NCBI GenBank assembly: GCA_014879765.1
Contig: JACSRL010000863.1
Location: 1-7,843, forward strand
From: Anaerolinea sp.
Lineage (GTDB): Bacteria; Chloroflexota; Anaerolineae; JAAEKA01
Direction: 5' to 3'
Length of the DNA stretch: 7,843 bases
Positions 1-6,200 of the stretch are shown here, in pieces (position 1 is the stretch's first letter; every line of letters begins with the position of its first letter). The position numbers were made by a program, and so were the translations under genes. The notes under the pieces are model-generated. The model was not told the origin of the DNA. It saw only the letters and a program-made list of their open reading frames with translations, and ran no database searches.

Positions 1-155
1 TGTCCAAAATCAACTTGGTGCTCTGGCCGGTCTCCGACCGAGCCAACCCGCGATGTTATTTCTTGACAGCTACTTAGTTTGTTCGACGGCTTCGCCAATA
101 ATCGCGCGCCCGTCTTGCACATTGCCAGATCGATCAGGAAAACCAGGAGCAATCC

Positions 156-755
156 ATGACAACAAACAACTTCTCACCCGCTACCGTTGGCTGGGTGGCA
201 ATTGCAACAGGAGCCTCGTCCATTCTTGCAGTGATATGCCTCGCCCTGATGTTTACGGTGAATCAATCCTTTGGCACGGCCAATGATGTTCTCAACGGCA
301 TTGTCGGAATCTCAAGCGTGATTCTGGCATGGATGTTGTACGCTGAACATCGTGCCAGGTCACCGCTCCTCAGTCAAGTTGCCCTTGTCCTTGCCCTGCT
401 GGGTGCGATTTTCGTCGTGATTGGTTCCATATTGGTCATCTTCAAGGTCACGGGCTTTGTCCTGGCCGGGTTTTATACCAGTGTGGGAAATGCCTTGATC
501 GGCTGTTGGCTGGTGGCATTTTGTTACTCGATGCAGCGCGGCGATGGATTCCCCAACAACCTGATCACATTGGGGATGGTGGTTGGTGTGCTCATGGCGA
601 TGGGATTCCTGGTCATTCCTGGGATAGTTGCTGGAATTGACTCCATGGAATCCTTGCCATGGTATCTAACCCTTGGGGTTGTGGGATTCTTGGCAACCTA
701 CTTGCTGTATCCTGTCTGGACGATTGGACTGGGACGAAATCTTCTGCTCAAATGA
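156..755 (+). CDS. Six-helix integral membrane protein of unknown function
   Basis: The 199-residue product is almost entirely hydrophobic, with about six membrane-spanning stretches at residues 12-35, 45-62, 74-96, 101-123, 135-157 and 167-190, separated by very short loops. The only clearly polar pieces are the N-terminus, a loop near residue 64 (AEHRARS) and one near residue 128 (QRGDGFPNN). No catalytic or transport motif is visible and I do not recognise the family; a DUF4386-like membrane protein is a possibility, not a finding. The start is well supported: AGGAG at 145-149 lies 6 nt before the ATG. An overlapping reading frame beginning at 53 has no comparable ribosome site. Base composition is visibly less GC-rich than that of the kinase gene that follows. 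The next gene has its own promoter, so no functional link to the two-component system is implied. Confidence 0.85.
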   Translation: MTTNNFSPATVGWVAIATGASSILAVICLALMFTVNQSFGTANDVLNGIVGISSVILAWMLYAEHRARSPLLSQVALVLALLGAIFVVIGSILVIFKVTGFVLAGFYTSVGNALIGCWLVAFCYSMQRGDGFPNNLITLGMVVGVLMAMGFLVIPGIVAGIDSMESLPWYLTLGVVGFLATYLLYPVWTIGLGRNLLLK

Positions 756-795
756 AGCGACCATTGACGCGCGCCGATGGGCAGCCATTTGGCAG

Positions 796-824
796 TTGAC
801 CGTACCCCCAAGCCGCGCTATACT
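796..824 (+). promoter_or_regulatory. Sigma-70-type promoter for the kinase/regulator operon
   Basis: TTGACC (796-801) and TATACT (819-824) are separated by exactly 17 bp, matching 5 of 6 and 5 of 6 consensus positions at optimal spacing. Transcription would start near 831, giving a leader of about 26 nt before the ATG at 857. It lies in the 101-bp gap after the membrane protein gene, so the two-component operon is likely expressed independently of that gene. Confidence 0.7.
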
Positions 825-856
825 CGGATCATCCATCGGTTCAGGAAATCGGCGCG

Positions 857-3010
857 ATGAGTGAAATCTCAGTTCCAGCGAGCGCAGAGAGCCGCGCGGA
901 CGCGCACCGCGTGGCACGGCCGCGTCCGCGTTGGCTGGCGCTGGCGCACGCGGTCTGGCTGATTTGCGCCGCGCTGGCGCTCCTCATGCTCCTGGCGGCG
1001 ATTCCGCTGGGCTACGTGCGTCTCTGGAGCGGCGCGGGTTTGCGGGTCGCGATCGATGCGCCCGCCTGGTACATCGCGGGCATCAGTGTGGCGCAGGGCG
1101 TCGTGTCGTTTGCCACCGCGTTGGTCTCGCTGGCGCTCGCCGGCGTTATCTTCTGGAAGCGACGCGATGACCGCGGCGCGCTGCTGGTTTCCTTCTACCT
1201 GCTGGGCTACGGGGTCATCCTGGCCGGACCGCTTGAGGCGCTCGCCGGCTTTCCCCCTTTGTTTCCCGGCGCGTCCACAGCCACCGCGACGCTGATTCCC
1301 GTCAAGCTGATTGTTGCCCTTCAATCCGCGATCTTCATCCCGACCATGTGGCTGATGTACCTTTTCCCCAACGGACAGTTTGTCCCGCGCTGGACACGGT
1401 TCGCCGCCTTGATGGTCGCGCTGATCGCGCCGCTCTTTGTCTATGCCTCGGCCTATGAATGGCTGCCAACCACCACATGGCTGACGTGGTTCGTGTTCAC
1501 GGCGGTGCTGGGTCTGATGGGCGTCGGGGTGTACGCTCAAATCCATCGCTACCGCCGCGTTGCCACGCCCATGGAACGCCAACAGACCAAGTGGGTGGTC
1601 TTTGGCCTGGCGCTCACCGTTTTCGTCATCGGCCTGGATCAGATCCCGTACACCATGATTTCACAGATTCCTGTCGGCGCAGCGCATCCCTGGTGGGCGC
1701 CGCTGACGGGCTTGATTTGGTGGCTGTCGCTGGTGATCATACCCTTTTCGTTCGCCATCGCGGTCCTGGGCTATCGCCTGTGGGACATCGATCTGCTCAT
1801 CAACCGCGCGCTGGTCTACGGCGCGCTGACAGCCCTGGTCGTCGGTGTTTTCGTTTTGGTGGTGGCGTCGATGGGTGCGCTTTTCCAGACCAGCGGCGAA
1901 TTCTTCATCTCGCTGCTGGCAACCGCTCTGATCGCGGTTCTGTTTCAACCGCTGCGCGAGCGTGTGCAGCGCGGCGTCAACCGCCTGATGTACGGCGAAC
2001 GCGACGATCCTTATCGCGTTTTGACGCGTCTCGGCGTTCAACTTGAGAGCACGATGCAGCCTGCGGCCGCCCTGACGCAGACGGTGGAAACGGTGGCCGC
2101 CGCGCTCAAACTGCCCTATGTGGCCATCGCCCTCAAGCAGGACGATGCCATGCAGATCGTCGCCGCGCACGGCCCGGCGGCGGACGCGGCCAGCCGTTTC
2201 CCGCTCAGCTCCGGCGACGAAACGATTGGGGAATTGCTTGTGGCCCCGCGCGCGCCGGGCGACGCGCTCACGCCTGCGGATGAGCGTCTGCTGCGCGACC
2301 TGGCGCGTCAGATCAGCATCGTGGCGCGCACCGCGGCGCTGACCAGCGACCTGGAGCACGCGCGCCTGCGCCTCGTCACCGAACGCGGCGAGGCGCGGCG
2401 GCAGTTGGGAAGCGACTTGCACGACGGGGTGGGCCATCAACTGGTCGCCTTGACGCGGCAGATCGAAAGCGTGACCCCCAAGAGCGTCGATGCTGCCGCG
2501 CCGCTTTCGAAGCAGTTTCTTGGCGACGTCCAACGACAACTGGTCGCCATGACGACCCAGGTGCGCAGCCTGGCGCATCAACTGTATCCGCCCGAGCTGC
2601 AAGTTCTCGGCTTGAGCGGCGCGCTGCGGGAGCGCGCCGACGGCTATCCGGCGTTGCGCATCCTGATCGACGCGCCGCAGACGCTGCCCCCGCTGCCGGC
2701 TGAAATCGAAACCGCGGCCTACTACATCGCGCTGGAAGCGATCACCAACGCCGACAAACACGCGCAGGCAAAAACCTGCCGCATTCGCCTGGCGCTCTCT
2801 GCGCCGGACACAGTTTCACAGCAACGCCTTTTGGAGCTGGACATTGTGGACGACGGGCGCGGCATGGCGGAGCCGGCGACGCATGGCCTGGGGCTGCTCT
2901 CCATGCGCGCCCGCGCGGCCGAAGTCGGCGGAAGCTGTGCCATTGCAGCCAATCCGGGCGGCGGCGTTGCCGTCAGCGTGCGCATTCCCTGCCCAGCACC
3001 GGGAGCATAG
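857..3010 (+). CDS. Membrane-bound sensor histidine kinase, NarL/ComP type (HisKA_3)
   Basis: This 717-residue protein has a large membrane sensor half of about ten hydrophobic segments spread over residues 27-367. A cytoplasmic YGERDDPY motif follows at 379, then a GAF-like domain (about 388-490), a short helical linker, the HisKA_3 dimerisation domain and an HATPase_c domain. The phospho-accepting His is H522 in LHDGVGHQL; the N-box Asn is N631 (AITNADKH); the G1 box is DDGRG around D666-G669; a G2-like GLGLLSMRARA follows. All kinase motifs are therefore present, so it should autophosphorylate and pass phosphate to the regulator encoded 6 nt downstream. AGGA (843-846) lies 10 nt before the chosen ATG. 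The many-helix input domain without a large extracytoplasmic loop suggests sensing in or at the membrane; the signal cannot be read from the sequence. Confidence 0.93.
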   Translation: MSEISVPASAESRADAHRVARPRPRWLALAHAVWLICAALALLMLLAAIPLGYVRLWSGAGLRVAIDAPAWYIAGISVAQGVVSFATALVSLALAGVIFWKRRDDRGALLVSFYLLGYGVILAGPLEALAGFPPLFPGASTATATLIPVKLIVALQSAIFIPTMWLMYLFPNGQFVPRWTRFAALMVALIAPLFVYASAYEWLPTTTWLTWFVFTAVLGLMGVGVYAQIHRYRRVATPMERQQTKWVVFGLALTVFVIGLDQIPYTMISQIPVGAAHPWWAPLTGLIWWLSLVIIPFSFAIAVLGYRLWDIDLLINRALVYGALTALVVGVFVLVVASMGALFQTSGEFFISLLATALIAVLFQPLRERVQRGVNRLMYGERDDPYRVLTRLGVQLESTMQPAAALTQTVETVAAALKLPYVAIALKQDDAMQIVAAHGPAADAASRFPLSSGDETIGELLVAPRAPGDALTPADERLLRDLARQISIVARTAALTSDLEHARLRLVTERGEARRQLGSDLHDGVGHQLVALTRQIESVTPKSVDAAAPLSKQFLGDVQRQLVAMTTQVRSLAHQLYPPELQVLGLSGALRERADGYPALRILIDAPQTLPPLPAEIETAAYYIALEAITNADKHAQAKTCRIRLALSAPDTVSQQRLLELDIVDDGRGMAEPATHGLGLLSMRARAAEVGGSCAIAANPGGGVAVSVRIPCPAPGA

Positions 3011-3016
3011 ACACCC

Positions 3017-3676
3017 ATGGACGCGATCCGAATTCTGATTGCCGATGACCAGACCATCACGCGCAGCGGCCTGAAGATGCTGCTGGCGGCGCAAGAGGAA
3101 GTTCAAGTGGTGGGGGAGGCGCGCGACGGCGCCGAGGCGATTGCCATGAGCGCTGCGCTGGAGCCCGACGTGATTCTGATGGACCTGCGGATGCCCGGCA
3201 TCAACGGCATCGAAGCCACGCGCCAGATTCACCGCGCCCGTCCGCACATCGGCATCCTGGTGCTCTCCGTGTTCGACGATGACACGCTGGTCTTTCCCGC
3301 GATTCGCGCCGGCGCGCGCGGCTATCTGCTCAAGAACACCGAGCAGGACGAGCTTCTGCGCGCCGTTCACACCGTCGCCACCGGCGGCGCGGTCTTCAGC
3401 CCCAGCATCGCCGAGAAGGTCCTGAGCTATCTGAGCGCGCCGCCCCCCAGCCTGCCCGCGCAGTTGTTCGACGAGCTCACCGCGCGCGAGCGCGGGATCT
3501 TGGAGCTGGTCGCCCAGGGCAAGACCAACGCCGAGATTGCCACCACGTTGAACCTGAGCGCCAAGACGGTGAGCAACTACATCTCGAACGTCCTTCTGAA
3601 GCTGCACGCCGCCGACCGCGCCAAGCTGATGCTGATGGCGCTGGAAGCGGGCATGGGGCAGACCGGCAAGAGCTGA
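3017..3676 (+). CDS. NarL/FixJ-type response regulator with LuxR HTH
   Basis: The product has 219 residues, the usual length for this family. The receiver domain (about 4-120) carries the acidic pair D10-D11, the phospho-accepting D56 in LMDLRMPG, the conserved hydroxyl residue S84 and K106, so it should be phosphorylatable. After a proline-rich linker (APPPSLPAQ) the LuxR-type helix-turn-helix runs from about 153 to 210 (LTARERGILELVAQGKTN, then AKTVSNYISNVLLKL), the DNA-binding output. The gene begins 6 nt after the kinase stop, with GGAG (3002-3005) inside the end of the kinase gene as a plausible ribosome site, which indicates co-transcription. It is the cognate partner of the upstream kinase by position and family. 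Target genes cannot be inferred; neither neighbour shows an obvious repeated operator. Confidence 0.95.
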   Translation: MDAIRILIADDQTITRSGLKMLLAAQEEVQVVGEARDGAEAIAMSAALEPDVILMDLRMPGINGIEATRQIHRARPHIGILVLSVFDDDTLVFPAIRAGARGYLLKNTEQDELLRAVHTVATGGAVFSPSIAEKVLSYLSAPPPSLPAQLFDELTARERGILELVAQGKTNAEIATTLNLSAKTVSNYISNVLLKLHAADRAKLMLMALEAGMGQTGKS

Positions 3677-3696
3677 TGCGGGCAAACCGCATCAGC
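3672..3696. terminator. Hairpin shared by two convergent operons, containing both stop codons
   Basis: GCTGATGCGG (3672-3681) and its exact complement CCGCATCAGC (3687-3696) form a 10-bp perfect stem with a GCAAA loop. The left arm contains the TGA of the response regulator (3674-3676), the right arm the TGA of the minus-strand TIM-barrel gene (3692-3694). Its place between convergent genes only 15 nt apart suggests a bidirectional terminator. There is no T-run on either side, so it is not a textbook intrinsic terminator and could instead act as an RNA-stabilising 3' end. Confidence 0.55.
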
Positions 3697-4591
3697 CGCC
3701 GGCCGCCAGCCGTCGCCACAGCTCCACGCTGCGCCGCAGCCCCTCCTGCGCATCCCCCTCGCCCGCGAACTCGATGGTCACTGCGCCGCGGTAGCCGGCC
3801 TCGGCCAGCAGCGCGCCGATCTCCGGCCAGGGCAGGTGCGTCTCCCGGCCCGCGGCATCGAACTCCATGGTCTTGAGGTGGAAGTGATTGGCGCGGCGGG
3901 CCAGCTCGCGCCACAGATGCGCGCGCTCGGGGCCTGTCGGCACGTTGCCAGGGTCGAAACAGCAGCCGAAGGCCGGCCGCCGGCTGGCCGGCAGGGCCGC
4001 GGCCGCGGCGTCGAAGATCGCCAGGTGGCGCTCGATGTCCGTGCTCACCCCCCAGTGGTTCTCCAGCGTGACCGCGGCCGGGCTGGCCTGCACCAGCGCG
4101 GCCAGCCGCTGCGCGATCAGCGTGTCGCGGTCGCGCGGCGTCTCCGCGCTCCCGCCCAGAATGACGCGCAGCAGCGGGGCTTCCAGCAGCCGCGCCGCGG
4201 CCAGCCCGCGGCGCAGGTAAAGCTGTTGGGCCGGCCAGTCGCGGCTGGAAACGGCCAGGTCGCTGTTGATGGCCCAGGTCAGGAGCTGCACGCCGTGGGC
4301 CGCGGCGGCGGCGCGCAGGTGGCGCAGGCTGGCGCGGCTGTAGCGCCACAGCTCCGGCGGCGCGCCCGGTAGCAGCCGCAGCAGCGGCTGGCGCAGCCGG
4401 CTCAGCCGCGGCGGCGGCAGCATGAAATCGTTGCACTCGATGGCCGTCAGCCCGGCGGCCGCCGCCGCGGCCGGCTGGTCCAGCAGCGACCAGCGGCCGG
4501 CGTAGTAGGCATCGTGCCAGCACCAGGCGCCGGCGGCAAGGGTGGTGAGGGGTGTGGCGGCTGGCGCAGCCGCGGCTTTCGTCTGTTCCAT
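3692..4591 (-). CDS. Xylose-isomerase-like TIM-barrel protein (sugar phosphate isomerase/epimerase family)
   Basis: The 299-residue product fits the AP endonuclease 2/xylose-isomerase-like barrel, whose members isomerise or epimerise sugars, inositols and related compounds at a divalent metal. Early in the protein GLTAIECNDF resembles the first barrel strands of the family. Candidate metal ligands fall on successive strands: E177 (LENHWG), D213 (CFDPGN), H236/H238 with K240 (FHLKT) and E274 (IEFAGE), the usual late-barrel order. The substrate cannot be named. I chose the ATG at 4591, 17 nt downstream of the cupin stop; the same frame is open as far as 5044 but that stretch lies over the cupin gene and is low-complexity Arg/Ala/Pro. 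No strong ribosome site precedes 4591, so translation may be coupled to the cupin gene. It is the last gene of the ric operon. Confidence 0.85.
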   Translation of the reverse strand: MEQTKAAAAPAATPLTTLAAGAWCWHDAYYAGRWSLLDQPAAAAAAGLTAIECNDFMLPPPRLSRLRQPLLRLLPGAPPELWRYSRASLRHLRAAAAAHGVQLLTWAINSDLAVSSRDWPAQQLYLRRGLAAARLLEAPLLRVILGGSAETPRDRDTLIAQRLAALVQASPAAVTLENHWGVSTDIERHLAIFDAAAAALPASRRPAFGCCFDPGNVPTGPERAHLWRELARRANHFHLKTMEFDAAGRETHLPWPEIGALLAEAGYRGAVTIEFAGEGDAQEGLRRSVELWRRLAAGG

Positions 4592-4608
4592 CGGCTGGGG
4601 CGACCGGG

Positions 4609-4935
4609 CTACTGCGCGCCCGGCGCGCCGTGCAGGAAGGCCACGAAAACCAGCTCCTCCTCCTGCGCGTGGATCGCGTGCGGCTCGCCCGGCGCAAAGA
4701 CCAGCAGGCTGCCCGGCCCGTAGGACTGCGCCTCGCCATCGCCGCCGGAGAAGCGGCCCGTGCCCGACACCACGACGATGTAGACCGGCGAGTGGGGCGC
4801 GGTGTGCTCCACCACCGACTGGCCCGGCTTGAGCATGAAGCGCAGGATGCGCCCCATCTTGTCGACGTAGAGGGGCTGGGCGAAGGGGTCGCGGTCGTAG
4901 AAGACGTAGTTCTGTTCCAGTTGGAAGGTCTGCAT
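4609..4935 (-). CDS. Small single-domain cupin
   Basis: The product has 108 residues, with one conserved beta-barrel cupin domain. Motif 1 is represented by G38 to G58 with H44 and H48 as likely metal ligands; the usual Glu of motif 1 is not evident. Motif 2 is G75, P82-G83 and H86 (FAPGEPHAI). Such proteins bind a metal and either act as small oxygenases/isomerases or as ligand-binding proteins; nothing here decides which. AAGGAG lies 7 nt before the ATG, a strong ribosome site. It sits 30 nt after the remnant NADH dehydrogenase and 17 nt before the TIM-barrel gene, so it is probably co-transcribed with both. A joint sugar- or cofactor-related role with the TIM-barrel protein is a guess from position alone. 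Confidence 0.88.
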   Translation of the reverse strand: MQTFQLEQNYVFYDRDPFAQPLYVDKMGRILRFMLKPGQSVVEHTAPHSPVYIVVVSGTGRFSGGDGEAQSYGPGSLLVFAPGEPHAIHAQEEELVFVAFLHGAPGAQ

Positions 4936-4965
4936 GGGAAATCTCCTTGGTTGGTGTGTCTGCCC

Positions 4966-5228
4966 TTACGACAGTGGTGGTTCGCCGCTCCGGGGCAGGA
5001 TCAGCCGGACGGCGCGCTCGAAGAAGAGGTAGTTCCAGGCCCAATCGATCAGCACCGCGATGCGGCTGCGGAAGCCGATCAGAAAGAAGATGTGTACCGC
5101 CAGCCAGATCAGCCAGGCCAGGAAGCCGGTGAAGAGGCGGCGGCCGATCCGCGCCACGGCCGCGTTGCTCACAGCCCGCCGAAGCCGGCGCCGACGATCA
5201 CGACGCGCGGAGGCGCCTTCTCGCTCAC
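4966..5228 (-). pseudogene. ndh: Type II NADH dehydrogenase remnant with large internal deletion
   Basis: Starting at a GTG at 5228, 20 nt after the ric stop, the frame reads an initiator followed by SEKAPPRVVIVGAGFGGL and then TGA at 5171-5169. That is the N-terminal FAD-binding Rossmann fingerprint (VVIVGAGFGGL) of an NDH-2-type flavoprotein. The next bases, in a different frame, encode NAAVARIGRR and then GFLAWLIWLAVHIFFLIGFR, ending 66 residues later at TAA 4968-4966; this matches the C-terminal membrane-anchoring tail typical of bacterial NDH-2 (GFxAWLxWLxVH, GFRxR, WAWxYLFxERxxRLI). Full-length relatives have roughly 420-450 residues, so about 1 kb of the middle, including the NADH-binding domain, is missing and the ends are out of frame. 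The enzyme cannot be functional. It could be a genuine deletion or an assembly collapse. Confidence 0.85.
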
Positions 5229-5248
5229 GGTGCGCCTGTCCTGTCAGC

Positions 5249-5998
5249 TCAGGCTGGCTGGGCCGCCAGCAGCGCCTTCTCCAGCCGGATCGCCTTGGGG
5301 AAGAGGATGTTGTTCTCCAGGTGGACGTGCTTTTTGGTGGCGGCGTCGAACTGCGCCAGCAGGGCGTAGAGGGTGCGATAGGTGGTGCAGGCGTCGGCCG
5401 GCGGGGCATAGCCGCCGCTCAGGCGCGCGATCTCGGCCAGCGCGTCGCCGGTGGCGTCGTGTTCCGCCTCCAGCGTCTCGATCAGATCCGCCAGCGTGCC
5501 GGTGGCCAGCGGCTTGGGCGCAACGCCCTCCTCCTGGCTGCGGGCCAGGCGCTTGATGTAGGGGAAGACCAGCAGCTCCTCCCGCTGGGTGTGCATGCCC
5601 ATGTCCCCCTGCACGTGGGGCCACAGCTCGGCGATGGCCACGGTCTCGGGGTGGGCCGCGCCGTGGACGGCGGCCACGGTGGCCGCGTAGTCGGCGATCT
5701 GGGGCATGATTTGGCGGCCGGGGTTGTGGAACTGGTTGACGATGTAGTCGGCCAGGAAGTCCAGCGTCCACTGGTCGTACTGCTCGCCGCCGTTGGCGGT
5801 GGCGGTGATCTGGCGGGTCTCGGCCAGCAGCGTCTCCAGGTCGACGCCATGCTCGGCGCAGGCCTGGCTCAGCGGCTTGTCGCCGCCGCAGCAGAAGTCG
5901 ATGCCGTTGCGCTCGAAGAGCGCGGCCAGCCGATAGTCAGCCGTGACCCAGGCGCCCACGCTCTGGTCAGGGCTGAGGGAACGTTCAATAGTTGTCAT
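5249..5998 (-). CDS. ric: Iron-sulfur cluster repair di-iron protein (RIC/YtfE/ScdA family)
   Basis: The 249-residue protein is a hemerythrin-like di-iron protein that restores Fe-S clusters damaged by nitric oxide or oxidative stress in the cytoplasm. The N-terminal ScdA_N domain (about 4-60) carries the double Cys C36-C37 in GIDFCCGG. The hemerythrin domain follows: H91, H136, E140, H180, H224 and E228 have the same relative spacing as the six iron ligands of E. coli YtfE as I recall them (H84, H129, E133, H160, H204, E208), apart from a 20-residue insertion between the fourth helix pair, so the di-iron site should be intact. The ATG at 5998 is preceded by GAGGT five nt upstream; the frame is open to 6061 but that part lies over the promoter. 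It is the first gene of the operon that continues into the NADH dehydrogenase remnant, cupin and TIM-barrel genes. Confidence 0.95.
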   Translation of the reverse strand: MTTIERSLSPDQSVGAWVTADYRLAALFERNGIDFCCGGDKPLSQACAEHGVDLETLLAETRQITATANGGEQYDQWTLDFLADYIVNQFHNPGRQIMPQIADYAATVAAVHGAAHPETVAIAELWPHVQGDMGMHTQREELLVFPYIKRLARSQEEGVAPKPLATGTLADLIETLEAEHDATGDALAEIARLSGGYAPPADACTTYRTLYALLAQFDAATKKHVHLENNILFPKAIRLEKALLAAQPA

Positions 5999-6021
5999 AA
6001 GTAACCTCGTCGGTTTCGATG

Positions 6022-6034
6022 CGCCCGTCGGGCG
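6022..6034 (-). other. Small hairpin in the ric leader
   Basis: CGCCC and GGGCG flank a GTC loop, a 5-bp GC-only stem in the predicted 5' leader of ric, about 24 nt before the start codon. It does not cover the ribosome site. Its function, if any, is unknown. Confidence 0.35.
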
Positions 6035-6051
6035 TTGGTTGCATTGACCGC

Positions 6052-6093
6052 AGTCTACCACGCTTCAGGCACGCCGTCCTTGATCTGGCGCAA
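6052..6093 (-). promoter_or_regulatory. Predicted ric promoter with Crp/Fnr-like box at -41.5
   Basis: On the minus strand a -10-like TAGACT occupies 6057-6052, with no recognisable -35 element 17 bp upstream. Transcription would start near 6045, about 47 nt before the ric ATG. Upstream lies TTGAT-CTGG-CGCAA (6080-6093 read on the plus strand), matching 8 of 10 positions of the Fnr/Dnr consensus TTGAT-N4-ATCAA with one perfect half-site. Its centre, 6086.5, is 41.5 bp from the predicted start, the classic position for Crp/Fnr class II activation, and a missing -35 fits activator dependence. Crp/Fnr-family control of NO-repair genes is known in other bacteria; here it is inferred from one site. 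Confidence 0.4.
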
Positions 6094-6102
6094 GGTGGGG
6101 GA

Positions 6103-6144
6103 GCAATGCGCAACGAGTAATGCGTAATCCGTAATCCGGAATGG
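6103..6144. repeat. Six-copy degenerate 7-bp tandem repeat
   Basis: Read in steps of seven on the plus strand the units are GCAATGC, GCAACGA, GTAATGC, GTAATCC, GTAATCC and GGAATGG, consensus G(T/C)AAT(G/C)C. It lies just upstream of the ric promoter region. From 6145 to 6189 I see nothing else definable. Confidence 0.75.
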
Positions 6145-6200
6145 AGTTGGGTGGGTGTGAGGCAGGTGGGTCAGGTCATTGCGGGGCCAGTTGAAACGGG

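Noticed and set aside
25..44. Hairpin GGC-CGGTC/GACCG-GCC as a terminator of an upstream gene
   Set aside because: One arm has a bulge, no T-run follows directly, and no upstream gene is visible in the window.
63..68. TTGACA as a -35 element before the first gene
   Set aside because: No acceptable -10 hexamer lies 16-18 bp downstream, so a promoter cannot be supported.
53..286. 77-codon plus-strand frame overlapping the first gene
   Set aside because: Most of it overlaps the six-helix protein gene in another frame, it lacks a ribosome site and shows no recognisable features.
1661..2761. 366-codon minus-strand frame opposite the kinase
   Set aside because: Antisense shadow of a GC-rich gene with Arg/Gln/Gly-rich composition and no domain; the plus strand has full kinase motifs.
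3477..4739. 420-codon minus-strand frame overlapping response regulator, TIM barrel and cupin
   Set aside because: It is in a different frame from all recognised motifs and is dominated by Arg, Ala and Gly.
4592..5044. N-terminal extension of the TIM-barrel frame to 5044
   Set aside because: The added 151 residues are low-complexity Arg/Ala/Pro and lie antiphase over the well-supported cupin gene and the NDH-2 remnant; family length is met from 4591.
4552..6004. Long plus-strand frames (4552-5556 and 5060-6004) opposite cupin, NDH-2 remnant and ric
   Set aside because: Shadow frames with Arg/Gly/Gln-rich composition; ric ligands are read on the other strand with exact spacing.
5999..6061. 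Upstream extension of ric to 6061
   Set aside because: The extension covers the predicted promoter and ribosome site; the known family start pattern and the GAGGT site support 5998.
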